64,000 nt of DNA from Pseudomonadota bacterium (GTDB lineage Bacteria; Pseudomonadota; Gammaproteobacteria; Steroidobacterales; Steroidobacteraceae). Positions 1-9,553 of the stretch are shown piece after piece; within the stretch, counting starts at the first letter, position 1, and each line of letters starts with the position of its first letter. Made by a program: the position numbers and the translations under genes. The notes under the pieces were generated by a model, which worked only from the letters and a program-made list of their open reading frames with translations, ran no database searches and was not told the origin of the DNA. The DNA lies in assembly GCA_021792555.1 (NCBI GenBank), contig JAJYUL010000001.1, positions 124,001 to 188,000 on the forward strand, in the 5' to 3' direction.

Positions 1-1
1 C

Positions 2-2095
2 CGCAGCTCGGTGCACGAAGTCATCGGGGATATCGCGCTCGCGCTGCTCATCGTCATCGTCGTGATCTATGGTTTCATGGGCTCCTGGCGCGCGCTGATC
101 GTGCCCGCCATCGCGATTCCAATCGCGATGGTGAGCGCCATGACCATTCTGCATGTCCTGGGATACACGCTCAATCTGCTGACTCTGCTGGCGATGGTGC
201 TGGCCATCGGCCTGGTGGTGGACGACGCAATCATCGTCGTTGAGAACGTGCATCGGCATATGGAGCATGGCGCCACACCCGTCCATGCCGCTGTGCAGAG
301 CGTGCAGGAGTTGGCGAGTCCGATTCTGGTCATGGCGACGACTTTGATCGCGGTGTTCTCGCCAATGGCGTTCATCGGGGGGCTGGTCGGCCAGCTGTTC
401 AGCGAGTTCGCCTTCACCATCGTCGCGATGGTATTGATGTCGATGGTCACGGCGCTGATTTTCGCCCCCATGCTCTCCTCGCGGGTGTTGCAGACGGGCG
501 CAGAGGACCGGATGACGCGGCTGGTCGAGGCCGGCTTCTCGCATCTGAGAGGCGTATATGCGCGCGTTCTGCAGCGCAGCCTCGAGTTCTGGCCGGTGAC
601 CGTGACCGTTGCGGGGCTCCTGACGGTCGGCGTCGCCGGATTGTTCGTCATCAGTCCAAGCGAGCTCGCGCCGCCCGCCAACCAGGGGATCATCTATGTC
701 AATGGTGTGGCGCAGCCCACTGCCACGCTCGAGTACATGGTTGCCTACGATCGCTACCTGACCCATGCCGTATTCGACCGGATCAAGAGCCGCCGCGATA
801 GTTTTGCCGTCAATGGCGTCGGCATCGGCGGCTTTCTGCTCAATAACGAGGTCATGGCGGGCGTGGTGCTGAAGCCGCACCGCGGGTCAGTGTCCACTCA
901 GGAGGTCCGGCAAAAAGTGCAGCGCCTGGCGCAGCGGGTGCCGGGCATGAAATTGTCGGCGTTCGGTCTACCGCCCCTGCCGGGGGCTGCCGTGGGGCTG
1001 CCGGTGCAGTTCATCATCACCAGCACCGGCGGGAGTTACCAGGAACTCGACCGTGTCGCCCGGGAGCTCACTGAACGCGCACGCTCCAGCGGCCTGTTCT
1101 CCTTCATCTGCAAGAACCTCAAGTACAACGACGTAATCATCAGAGTACGGATCCATCGCCAAATGGTCGCCGATTTCGGCATGACTGCGGCCGATGTCGG
1201 TAAGAGTCTGGCCACGCTGCTCGGCGGCAACTTCGTCAATTACTACAGCATGGACGGTTTGAGTTATCGTGTCGTCCCCCAGGTGCCGCCTGCCTTGCGC
1301 GCCAATCCGAAACTTCTCGAGGACTATACGATCAAGACGCCGGCGGGGGCCGAGGTTCCGGTGTCGACCTTTGTGTCCCTGACGAGCGAGCCTGCGCCCA
1401 CGTTTCTGCCGCAATTTCAGAATCTGCCCGCGGTGTTCGTCACCGGCAGTCCGGCCCCCGGCGTATCCCTCGGGCAGGCGCTCGGCTTCCTGCAGCATGC
1501 GGCGCGTCATCTGGTTCCCGAGGGGGATCAGATCCATTATGCCGGAGTGTCCCGCCAATACATGCAGCAGGGCAACACATTGTTCGTCACTTTCGGCTTC
1601 GCCCTGTTGATGGTCGTGTTGCTGCTGGCCGCCCAATTCGACGGCTTCCGCGACGCAGGCGTGGTGATCACCGCTGTGCCCCTGGCGCTGTTCGGCGCGC
1701 TGCTGCCCATCGCGCTGGGGCTCTCCAGCATCAATATCTATTCCGAGGTGGGGCTGGTGATGCTCATCGGCTTGATTGCCAAGCAGGGCATACTGGTCGT
1801 GCAGTTTGCTCGGCAACTGCAGAGGGAGAGGCAGCTGTGCAGGCGCGCGGCGGTGATCGAGGCCGCGGCGCTGCGTCTGCGTCCCATTCTGATGACGGTG
1901 GCAGCCATGATCGCCGGTGCGGTGCCGTTGCTTCTTGCCAGCGGCGGCAATGCGCAAGCCCGCTTCTCAATGGGACTGGTGATCATTGCCGGTCTTGGCT
2001 TCGGCTCGTTGGTCTCGCTGTTCGTCATTCCGGCGTTTTATGTGTGGTTCGGCGCAACAGTGGTGCCGCATTCAACCGAGTTGCCGCGGTGCTGA
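2..2095 (+). CDS. RND efflux pump inner-membrane permease (HAE1/AcrB-like), 5' partial
   Basis: This is the C-terminal two thirds of a proton-driven RND drug or solute exporter that works in a tripartite inner-membrane/periplasm/outer-membrane complex. The frame is open to the left window edge, so the first visible GTG (base 11) is probably internal. The visible part starts in the first TM repeat and carries the TM4 aspartate pair (motif VVDDAIIVVENVHRH) used for proton relay in AcrB-type pumps. A large periplasmic loop follows, then the second block of TM helices near the C-terminus. The protein ends shortly after the last helix. The adaptor and outer-membrane partners would lie left of the window. 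The substrate cannot be told from sequence. Confidence 0.9.
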   Translation, partial: RSSVHEVIGDIALALLIVIVVIYGFMGSWRALIVPAIAIPIAMVSAMTILHVLGYTLNLLTLLAMVLAIGLVVDDAIIVVENVHRHMEHGATPVHAAVQSVQELASPILVMATTLIAVFSPMAFIGGLVGQLFSEFAFTIVAMVLMSMVTALIFAPMLSSRVLQTGAEDRMTRLVEAGFSHLRGVYARVLQRSLEFWPVTVTVAGLLTVGVAGLFVISPSELAPPANQGIIYVNGVAQPTATLEYMVAYDRYLTHAVFDRIKSRRDSFAVNGVGIGGFLLNNEVMAGVVLKPHRGSVSTQEVRQKVQRLAQRVPGMKLSAFGLPPLPGAAVGLPVQFIITSTGGSYQELDRVARELTERARSSGLFSFICKNLKYNDVIIRVRIHRQMVADFGMTAADVGKSLATLLGGNFVNYYSMDGLSYRVVPQVPPALRANPKLLEDYTIKTPAGAEVPVSTFVSLTSEPAPTFLPQFQNLPAVFVTGSPAPGVSLGQALGFLQHAARHLVPEGDQIHYAGVSRQYMQQGNTLFVTFGFALLMVVLLLAAQFDGFRDAGVVITAVPLALFGALLPIALGLSSINIYSEVGLVMLIGLIAKQGILVVQFARQLQRERQLCRRAAVIEAAALRLRPILMTVAAMIAGAVPLLLASGGNAQARFSMGLVIIAGLGFGSLVSLFVIPAFYVWFGATVVPHSTELPRC

Positions 2096-2309
2096 CTCGT
2101 GGCATGAAGTGCGCACGGGATGCGGGTGTGAGCTCGGCGCGCTGCCGCCAGATGCGGGCCGGGTAAGCGAGGGGGGAAATGACGGACATCGCGTTGCCCG
2201 CCGCCGGCACGGCCCGATGTCGGCAGCGACGCGCCTGTCAGGGGCCCGCAGATGTGTTCAGGCTCGCGTCCCGGCCGTCGAGCGAGCGGCTGTGTGCGCC
2301 CTGGAGCGT

Positions 2310-5096
2310 CTAACGGCTCGTCACGACGTACCGGCCCGGTCCGCTCAGCAGCACCACGGCGCGCCGCCCGGCGTCGGCGGGGCTGCTTGGCCTCGGCTTG
2401 CCGTTGACCAGGAGGGTCGCCTGAGGTGACGACACCGGCACGGACACCCGGGCCTTCACCTGCGGCGGCAGATCGATCGTGGTGATATAACCCTGCTCGT
2501 CGCGGATGGCCACGCGCAGCAGTCCATGCGGCGTCGGCTCCGCCCCCTTGGCCCATTTCAGGCCGATGAGGTCGGGGCGGATATCGACCTTTGCGAAGCC
2601 GCCGGCGGTCGGCCTGATGCCCAGCACCTCGCGCATCAGCCACGGCGTGACGCCGCTCGACCAGCCGTGCGCCAGACTCACGCTGAAACCGGACACGCCA
2701 TCGGCCTGCAGGGATGCCTGATACAGAAAGCCCTTGAACCAAGTGGGGTTGTACGCCTCCCAGAAGCTGGTCGCGCCTTCCTGCACCATGCCGCCCCAGT
2801 AGCGGCGAATCCAGTCGAGCGCCGCGCGCCGATGGCCCATTTTCGCCATCGCGCTCACGACGTAGAAGTTGTAGTACGGCGTGATGACGTACGAGCTGTA
2901 CTGCGGCTCGGCAGCCTGCATGAGCACATTGCGCCAGATGTCCGCATACTGGTTTGGGTCGGCGACGCCCGAGAGCACGGCATACGCATTGGGCTGCCAG
3001 CGGCTGCCGAACGTTCCGTGCGCGTCCCGCATGTACTTCTGCGCGGCCGCCTTGAGAGCCGCCGCCTCCTGCGTCATGCGCGCGGCATTCTTCTCGTCAT
3101 GCAGCACGCGCAGCAGGTACGCGCCGTCCTTGAAGGCCGCATAATATTCGAACTGGGTCGCCATGCGGGTCTCGGGCGTGTAGCCGCTCATCCCCGGCGC
3201 CCAGTCTACGAACGGCCATGCGTGCGTCAGGTCGGAGAACAGATCGCGCCGGTCGAGATCCTTTTCCATGTACTTAAGCAGCTGCACGAGCCGCGTGTGC
3301 ACGCTGCGCAGCTGCCGCACAGAGCCGGTGTGCAGGTAGTATTCCCGCTCGCCGATGACCCAGAAGGCTGAATAGCCCGGAATGCCGTTGACGTGCTTGC
3401 GAACGGGCGCCGGGCCGATCAGGCGGTCCAGCGTGTCGCGCATCAGGAAGCCGTCGCCGAACACATCGGCGATGGTTCGCCCGCTGACGTCGAGATCCCC
3501 CATCCAGCGATTGCGATCCCGCTTGGGCGCATCCCAGATATCGTCCTGCATGCACAGGTGCGCCGTGTAGGCGCCGATTGCCCACATTTTGTTGAGCAGC
3601 GGATCGGACGACTCGAATGACCCCTGGTACCTGACCGGGTAGGCGATACCGTCCAGGCGGATCGCCCGGAAACGGGTCGAGCGCCCCCCGGTGAAGCGGA
3701 TGATCACGTAGCGGAACGCGCTCTTCGGCCCGTACGCCGTACCGTGCGGCGGCAGATAGACCGGATCGACACCCAGGTACGGCTGCAGCTCGGCTTCGGC
3801 CTCGGACTCCCCGTACTGCACGGTCACTTGCGCGGGCGCATTCGAGTCGGACTCGAGCTCGATCCGGCCGGCCACTTCGCGCCCGAAATCGAGCTCGACC
3901 TGCGGAGCGTCATGCCGCGAAACATGCCTGCGGGGCAGCGTGACGGTGAATGCGCCGTGATGCGCATTCCCGGTGAGCGCGCGCACGTGTCTTACTGCGC
4001 CGATGCCCGCGTACACATGCCGCACCTCCATGGGCTTCAGCGCATAGTGCGCGAGGAACGGGGAAATGCCGTCGTAGCCCGGCCAAGCGTACATCCCCGC
4101 GTCGGCGTTCGCCTGGAACAGATCGATCGAACTCTCGATGCCACCGAGATCATCGGCTCTCGGCCAGGCCGACGCATCGAACGTAGGACGCTGCCAGCCG
4201 CGCGGCACCCGCCCCACGGTGCCTCGCCAGCGCGCATCGCTCATCACGAGTGGCCTCGCTGCGATTCCGCGCGCCGCCGGGACAATCATCGCTGCGAGGA
4301 CCTTTCCGTCGCGCAGATGGCGGCTCACGGTGTCCTCGGCTTCGTTGCCCGCCAGCGGCCCGCGCACCGCCTCGACGGCGAGCAGGTTGCGGCCCGGATG
4401 CAACACTCCGGTGACATCGCATTCATACACGCGGATGCCCATCGGGAAGTCGAGGTTCAGCTGGTAGTGGCCCACCTCCTTTCCGTTGAGGTAGATGATC
4501 GCCTGACGCGGGCCGGCCAGATAAAGCGTCGCGTGCGCCGGCACGGCCGCTACGTCAAAGGCCCGCCGGAAATAATGGGGCCCGAGACCGTATGCGCTCA
4601 CCTTGTGCACGCTCGTCCAGACGTACTGCTCCGGCAGCGGCCGATGCAGCACACTCTCGAGTTGCGAGGGCTTGAGATGCCGTGCCGGATCGAGCTCGGC
4701 ATCGGGAATGTTCGTCGGGCCATTGGGGGGCTGGCGCAGCTCGACGGGCGCAGGCGCCACCGGCACCGTCGCCAGCGCCGCATCGATCTTCGCCAGCGCC
4801 GCATCGGTCAGCCGGGTCGAATCGAACGGCTGCACGGCCTTCAGCGTCATGTGCCGGCCCTTGTCGGCGACGCGCGTGGCGCTGAATCCCGGCACGTATC
4901 GATCCAGGATGGCGCGAGTGCGCGGATTGGCGATCAGCGCGCCGATCGGGGTGTGCTCGACGCTGTAGCGCGCCGGGGGGATGACAGGCGCGGGCGCGGC
5001 GGCGGCTATCACGGACACCTGTTGATTCAGCGCGCAAAGGAGCAGCAGACCGGCAACACGGGGTGCCCTTCGGCGAGAGAAGCGCAATGTCGTCAT
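2310..5096 (-). CDS. Secreted alpha-L-rhamnosidase, GH78-like
   Basis: A 928-residue exported enzyme expected to release terminal alpha-L-rhamnose. The chosen ATG gives a basic N-terminus followed by a hydrophobic stretch ending in Ala-rich sequence (residues 1-34), a normal signal peptide; the open frame extends 93 codons further upstream without one. Beta-sandwich modules occupy roughly 155-490. The (alpha/alpha)6 catalytic domain lies at about 495-820, with the acidic block KRDRNRWMGD at 525-534 matching the GH78 substrate-binding region and the SFWEAY block (Glu780) at the position of the second catalytic Glu. A C-terminal beta domain follows. It is divergent from the GH42 pair. It differs from the second GH78 in this window, which has the classical CPQRE signature, so its exact specificity is less certain. 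Confidence 0.8.
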   Translation of the reverse strand: MTTLRFSRRRAPRVAGLLLLCALNQQVSVIAAAAPAPVIPPARYSVEHTPIGALIANPRTRAILDRYVPGFSATRVADKGRHMTLKAVQPFDSTRLTDAALAKIDAALATVPVAPAPVELRQPPNGPTNIPDAELDPARHLKPSQLESVLHRPLPEQYVWTSVHKVSAYGLGPHYFRRAFDVAAVPAHATLYLAGPRQAIIYLNGKEVGHYQLNLDFPMGIRVYECDVTGVLHPGRNLLAVEAVRGPLAGNEAEDTVSRHLRDGKVLAAMIVPAARGIAARPLVMSDARWRGTVGRVPRGWQRPTFDASAWPRADDLGGIESSIDLFQANADAGMYAWPGYDGISPFLAHYALKPMEVRHVYAGIGAVRHVRALTGNAHHGAFTVTLPRRHVSRHDAPQVELDFGREVAGRIELESDSNAPAQVTVQYGESEAEAELQPYLGVDPVYLPPHGTAYGPKSAFRYVIIRFTGGRSTRFRAIRLDGIAYPVRYQGSFESSDPLLNKMWAIGAYTAHLCMQDDIWDAPKRDRNRWMGDLDVSGRTIADVFGDGFLMRDTLDRLIGPAPVRKHVNGIPGYSAFWVIGEREYYLHTGSVRQLRSVHTRLVQLLKYMEKDLDRRDLFSDLTHAWPFVDWAPGMSGYTPETRMATQFEYYAAFKDGAYLLRVLHDEKNAARMTQEAAALKAAAQKYMRDAHGTFGSRWQPNAYAVLSGVADPNQYADIWRNVLMQAAEPQYSSYVITPYYNFYVVSAMAKMGHRRAALDWIRRYWGGMVQEGATSFWEAYNPTWFKGFLYQASLQADGVSGFSVSLAHGWSSGVTPWLMREVLGIRPTAGGFAKVDIRPDLIGLKWAKGAEPTPHGLLRVAIRDEQGYITTIDLPPQVKARVSVPVSSPQATLLVNGKPRPSSPADAGRRAVVLLSGPGRYVVTSR

Positions 5097-5342
5097 GGCA
5101 CGCGAATTTCCACGGAAAAAGGTTGATCGCAGGCGGTCAGCCGTCGTAACGCCGGCGGTGTACGGGGCAGATGCGCGCCGACGGGGTATCGCGCTGCCCG
5201 CTGCCGCAGCGCGCATCGGCCATCCGGCGTCCCCAAAGTGCATCGCACGAGTCCCATATTGTGGGCTATTATTCCATTGAGTGAAACTCCCCCTTGCCCG
5301 CACCGGCCCGTCCTGGCATCGGTGACGCAACCGGAGAAGCAA
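5097..5342. promoter_or_regulatory. Divergent promoter region between GH78 and GH42 genes
   Basis: This gap separates two divergently read exported glycosidases and must hold both promoters. It contains a perfect inverted repeat TTTCC-AC-GGAAA at 5107-5118, close to the GH78 start, and an AT-richer stretch at 5254-5278 that includes a TATTAT hexamer. A clear ribosome binding site (GGAG, 5333-5336) sits 6 bases before the GH42 start. No regulator gene is in the neighbourhood. Assigning the inverted repeat to a sugar-responsive repressor is only a guess. Confidence 0.4.
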
Positions 5343-7439
5343 ATGCAGCCGATGCTCCTGACTCCCCGTTCTCACCGCCGCGCGCGCCGCCCGGGGGCAC
5401 GGCTGCGCACGCTGCTGCTCGGCGCGTGCCTCGTGGGGCTACCCGGCCTCACGGCGGCGGCCGTGCCGCCGCTGCTGCTCGGCACGGCATGGTATCCCGA
5501 GCAATGGCCCGAGGCGCGCTGGCCGAAGGATCTCGCGCTGATGCAGGCGGCGCACATCCACGTCGTGCGCGTCGGGGAGTTCGCCTGGAGCACCTTCGAG
5601 CCGCGTCAGGGCGTGTATCACTTCGGCTGGCTGCAGCGGGCGATCGCCGAGGCGGCGCGCCACCATATCTTCGTGGTGATCGGCACGCCCACCGCCGCGC
5701 CGCCGGCGTGGCTCACCAGCCGCTATCCGCAGACGCTGCGGGTCGGCCCCGACGGCAAGCGCGCGCAGCACGGCGGGCGCCAGCAATTCTCCTTCTCGAG
5801 CCCGCTGTACCGCAAATTCTGCCGGGAGATCGCCGCGCGCCTGGCTCGGCACTTCGGCCACAACCCGGACGTGATCGGCTGGCAGATCGACAACGAGATG
5901 GGCCCGCCGTCGTTCGGCGCCGGGACCCGCCACCAGTTCCACGCCTGGCTGCGCCGCAAGTATCACACCATCGCCGCGCTGAACCGGCACTGGACCACCG
6001 CGTACTGGAGCGAGACCTACGAGCACTTCAGCCAGGTGCCGATGCGCGCGCAGGGCGAGAATCCGGGTCTGCTGCTCGACTTCAGGCGTTTCGTCAGCGC
6101 CACGTGGGCGAGCTACGTGCGCAACCAGGTGCGGGCGATCCGCCGCTACGCCGCGCCGCGCCAATTCATCACGACGAACACCACGCACTGGGGCGACCAG
6201 TTCGATCAGTACGCGATCAGCCGCGAGCTCACGCTCGCCTCCTGGGACGATTACGTCCCCGACGGCCGCTATCACTGGCTCGACAACGCCGTCGAGGACG
6301 ATCTGGTGCGCGGCTACAAGCGGCGGGACTTCTGGGTGATGGAGACACAGCCGGCGTTCGTCGACTGGGCGCCGGTCAATGCGGCCCTGCCCCCGTACGC
6401 GATGCGCGAGCTCGCGTGGCAGGACGTCGGGCACGGCGCCAATGCAGTGCTGTACTGGCAGTGGCGCAGCGCGCTCAACGGCCAGGAGCAGTACAACGGC
6501 ACGCTGCTCGGGCCGGACGGCGAGCCGGTGCCCGCCTACCGGGTCGTGCGCGGCATCGGCGCGCAGTTCGCGCTCGCCGGCGCCGCGCTCGCGGGCACGG
6601 AGCCGCGCAGCCGTGTGGCAATGCTGCAGTCGTATGCGAGCCGCTGGGCCATCGATTTCCAGCGCCAGACGGTCCGGTTCGGGGTAGTGCGCGAATTCAC
6701 GGCCTTCTACAAGCCGCTCGAGCGGTTCGCGCAGTCGGTGGACGTCGTCTCGCCGCAGGCGCCGCTCGCGCGCTACCGGCTGGTGGTCGCGCCGGCGCTC
6801 AACGTGCTCTCGCGCGCCGAGGCGCATCATCTGGCCGCCTATGTGCGCGCCGGCGGCCATCTGGTGCTGGGTCCACGCAGCGGCATGAAGGACTCCTATG
6901 ATGCGTTGTGGACCGAGCGCCAGCCCGGCCCGCTGGTGCCGCTGCTCGGCGGCCACGTCGAGCAGTACTACGCCCTCCTGAAGCCGGTGCCGCTCGCCGG
7001 CGCGCTCGGCTCGGGAACCGCCTCCGTCTGGGCGGAAACGCTGGAGCCGCGGGCGTCCGACACGCGCGTACTGATGCGTTACGGCAAAAGCAACGGATGG
7101 CTGAACGGCAAGCCGGCCATCATCACGCGGCGCATCGGCAAGGGCTCCATCACGTACATCGGCGCGTGGCTCGATCCCCCGCTGATGCGCACGGTGATCG
7201 ATGCTCTGGCGCGCGCGGCGAACGTGCATCCGCTCATTCCGGGGGTCGCGCGCAACGTGGAAGTATGTGAGCGGGTCGGTGACGGCAAGCGTGTATGGAT
7301 CCTCATCAATCATGGGCGCAGGCCGCACACGGTGCACCTGCCCGCAGCGGCTTCCCCGATGCTGACGGGGGGGCCGCCCCGCCGCACGATAGTGCTCGCG
7401 CCCCACGAAGTCAGCGTCCTGCTGGGATCGCACTCATGA
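5343..7439 (+). CDS. Secreted GH42 beta-galactosidase (copy 1)
   Basis: A 698-residue exported beta-galactosidase that should hydrolyse terminal beta-D-galactose, probably from galactan or arabinogalactan side chains. The ATG at 5343 has GGAG 6 bases upstream and opens a signal peptide with an Arg-rich n-region and a hydrophobic core (residues 20-40). The GH42 TIM barrel begins at about residue 45 (GTAWYPEQWPE). The acid/base Glu185 is in IGWQIDNE and the nucleophile Glu334 in WVMETQP. The trimerisation-type and C-terminal beta domains follow. It is closely similar to the next gene along its whole length and overlaps it by four bases (ATGA), so the two are translationally coupled. Confidence 0.9.
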   Translation: MQPMLLTPRSHRRARRPGARLRTLLLGACLVGLPGLTAAAVPPLLLGTAWYPEQWPEARWPKDLALMQAAHIHVVRVGEFAWSTFEPRQGVYHFGWLQRAIAEAARHHIFVVIGTPTAAPPAWLTSRYPQTLRVGPDGKRAQHGGRQQFSFSSPLYRKFCREIAARLARHFGHNPDVIGWQIDNEMGPPSFGAGTRHQFHAWLRRKYHTIAALNRHWTTAYWSETYEHFSQVPMRAQGENPGLLLDFRRFVSATWASYVRNQVRAIRRYAAPRQFITTNTTHWGDQFDQYAISRELTLASWDDYVPDGRYHWLDNAVEDDLVRGYKRRDFWVMETQPAFVDWAPVNAALPPYAMRELAWQDVGHGANAVLYWQWRSALNGQEQYNGTLLGPDGEPVPAYRVVRGIGAQFALAGAALAGTEPRSRVAMLQSYASRWAIDFQRQTVRFGVVREFTAFYKPLERFAQSVDVVSPQAPLARYRLVVAPALNVLSRAEAHHLAAYVRAGGHLVLGPRSGMKDSYDALWTERQPGPLVPLLGGHVEQYYALLKPVPLAGALGSGTASVWAETLEPRASDTRVLMRYGKSNGWLNGKPAIITRRIGKGSITYIGAWLDPPLMRTVIDALARAANVHPLIPGVARNVEVCERVGDGKRVWILINHGRRPHTVHLPAAASPMLTGGPPRRTIVLAPHEVSVLLGSHS

Positions 7440-9553
7440 TGCGTCTGAACCGTTCGCCTCTGACGTGCACCGCCGCGTGCGCCGCACTGCTCTGTGCGAC
7501 CGGCGCGCCGCCGGTCCGTGCCGCAACGGCGCCCGTGCGCGCACCGTCTCCGGCCGTGCGCACCGCGCTCGGCCGCCTCTGGCTCGGCGCGGCCTGGTAT
7601 CCGGAACAGTGGCCCGAGTCGCGCTGGCCGAAGGATCTCGCCCTGATGCAGGCCGCCGGCATCAATGTGGTCCGCGTCGGGGAGTTCGCCTGGAGCGCGC
7701 TCGAGCCCCACCAGGGTGACTATCACTTCGGCTGGCTCGCACGGGCGATCGCTGAAGCGGCGCGCCACCATATCTATGTCGTGATCGGCACGCCGACCGA
7801 CGCTCCGCCGGCCTGGCTGACGAGCCGCTATCCGCAGGTCCTGCGCATCCATGCCGACGGCCGCCGCGCCGAGCACGGCAATCGCAGACAGTTCTCGTAC
7901 GCGAGCCCCCTGTACCGCACGTTCTGCCGCGACATCGTCACCCGCCTCGCCGAGCGTTTCGGACACAATCCGGATGTCATCGGCTGGCAGATCGACAACG
8001 AATACACCAACGAGTCCTACGATGCCGGCACGCGGCGGCAGTTCCAGCTGTGGCTCAAGCGCCGCTTCGGCACGCTCGCGGCGCTGAACCGCGCCTGGAC
8101 CACCGCGTACTGGAGCCAGACGTACACTGCCTGGAATCAGATCCCGCTGAACGCGCTGCCGGGCAACCCCGGCCTGATGCTCGCGCACCGCCAGTTCGTC
8201 ACCGCCACCTGGCTCAGCTTCCAGCGCAATCAGCTGCGTGCGCTGCGGGCGCACATCGCGCCGCGGCAGTTCATCACCACCAACATCGGCGGACTCGGCT
8301 GGAGCGACAACTGGGATCACTATGCGATCACGCGCCCGCTCGACATCGCCGCCTGGGACGACTACGTCGGCGAGGGCCAGCTGAATTTCTACCGCAACGG
8401 CGCGATGAGCGATTTCGTGCGCGGCTGGAAGCGTCAGGACTACTGGGTGATGGAAGCCCAGCCGGGCTTCGTCGACTGGGCCCCGGTCAACAATTCGCTC
8501 GTCAAGGGCGGCGTGCGCGCCATGACCTGGGAGTCGATCGGCCACGGCGCCGACGCGGTGCTGTTCTGGCAGTGGCGCAGCGCGCTCGGCGGCCAGGAAC
8601 AGTACCACGGCACACTGGTGGGCCCCGACGGCAGGCCCGAGCCGCTGTACCGCGAGGTGCAGCGCATCGGCCGTGAGTTCAAGCGGGCCTCCGCCGCCAT
8701 TGCCGGCACGAGCCCGCGCTCGCAGGTGGCGCTGCTCGTTTCCTACGACAGCCGTTGGGCGATCGACTTTCAGCGCCAGACCCGCCGCTACCACCAGCTA
8801 CGCGTGCTGCTCGATTACTACCGGCCGCTCGAGAATCTCACGCACGCGGTGGACATCGTCTCGGCCCGCGCGCCGCTCGCGCACTACAAGGTCGTGTTCG
8901 CACCGAGTCTGAACGTGATCTCCCGATCGCTCGCACGCCATCTGCGCGCCTACGTGCTCAGCGGCGGGGTGCTGGTGCTCGGCCCGCGCAGCGGCATGAA
9001 GGATCAGTACGACCGTCTCAACGTCGAGCGCCAGCCTGGCCCGCTGGTGCCGCTGCTCGGGGGACGGGTGCAGCAGTATTACGCGCTCGATGCACCGGTC
9101 GCGGTGGCCGGAGCCGCCGGAGACGGCACCGGGCGGATCTGGGCCGAGGCGCTGACGCCGCGCTCGCGCAAAACGCGGGTGCTGCTGCGCTACGGCGCCG
9201 GCAATGCGTGGCTCACGGGCGAGCCGGCGGCGATCGAGCGCCGCTACGGACACGGCGCCATACTCTATCTCGGCACCATCCTCGACCGGCGCCTGATGCA
9301 CGCGTTCGTCGAGCGGACGCTCGCGGCGGCCGGCGTGCGCTCACCGTTCGGCGTGCTGCCGCGCGGGATCGAGTTGATGCGGCGGGTCGGCGCCGGCCGC
9401 GAGGTCGTGATCCTCATCAACCACGGCGCAGCCAGGCGCACGGTGCGCCTGCCCTATGCGATGCGCGACGTGCTGCACCGCGGCCGCGTGCTGCGCAGCG
9501 TGCGCCTGCGCTCTGAGGGTGTCGCCGTGCTCGAACGCACCAGCGCCCCATGA
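7436..9553 (+). CDS. Secreted GH42 beta-galactosidase (copy 2)
   Basis: A 705-residue paralogue of the preceding gene. The start ATGATG overlaps the upstream stop by four bases. An N-terminal hydrophobic segment (residues 8-30) suggests export. The GH42 barrel starts at about residue 49; acid/base Glu189 is in IGWQIDNE and nucleophile Glu340 in WVMEAQP. Most motifs (AWYPEQWPE, RVGEFAWS, PPAWLTSRYPQ, GPRSGMKD) are shared with copy 1, while the loop after the acid/base Glu differs (YTNES instead of MGPPS), which may give different linkage or side-chain preference. It is followed by the fucosidase gene through another ATGA overlap. Confidence 0.9.
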   Translation: MMRLNRSPLTCTAACAALLCATGAPPVRAATAPVRAPSPAVRTALGRLWLGAAWYPEQWPESRWPKDLALMQAAGINVVRVGEFAWSALEPHQGDYHFGWLARAIAEAARHHIYVVIGTPTDAPPAWLTSRYPQVLRIHADGRRAEHGNRRQFSYASPLYRTFCRDIVTRLAERFGHNPDVIGWQIDNEYTNESYDAGTRRQFQLWLKRRFGTLAALNRAWTTAYWSQTYTAWNQIPLNALPGNPGLMLAHRQFVTATWLSFQRNQLRALRAHIAPRQFITTNIGGLGWSDNWDHYAITRPLDIAAWDDYVGEGQLNFYRNGAMSDFVRGWKRQDYWVMEAQPGFVDWAPVNNSLVKGGVRAMTWESIGHGADAVLFWQWRSALGGQEQYHGTLVGPDGRPEPLYREVQRIGREFKRASAAIAGTSPRSQVALLVSYDSRWAIDFQRQTRRYHQLRVLLDYYRPLENLTHAVDIVSARAPLAHYKVVFAPSLNVISRSLARHLRAYVLSGGVLVLGPRSGMKDQYDRLNVERQPGPLVPLLGGRVQQYYALDAPVAVAGAAGDGTGRIWAEALTPRSRKTRVLLRYGAGNAWLTGEPAAIERRYGHGAILYLGTILDRRLMHAFVERTLAAAGVRSPFGVLPRGIELMRRVGAGREVVILINHGAARRTVRLPYAMRDVLHRGRVLRSVRLRSEGVAVLERTSAP

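Noticed and set aside
5439-7433. Open frame of about 660 codons opposite the first GH42 gene
   Set aside because: Shadow of the beta-galactosidase gene; a matching shadow exists opposite the second copy, as expected from their similarity.
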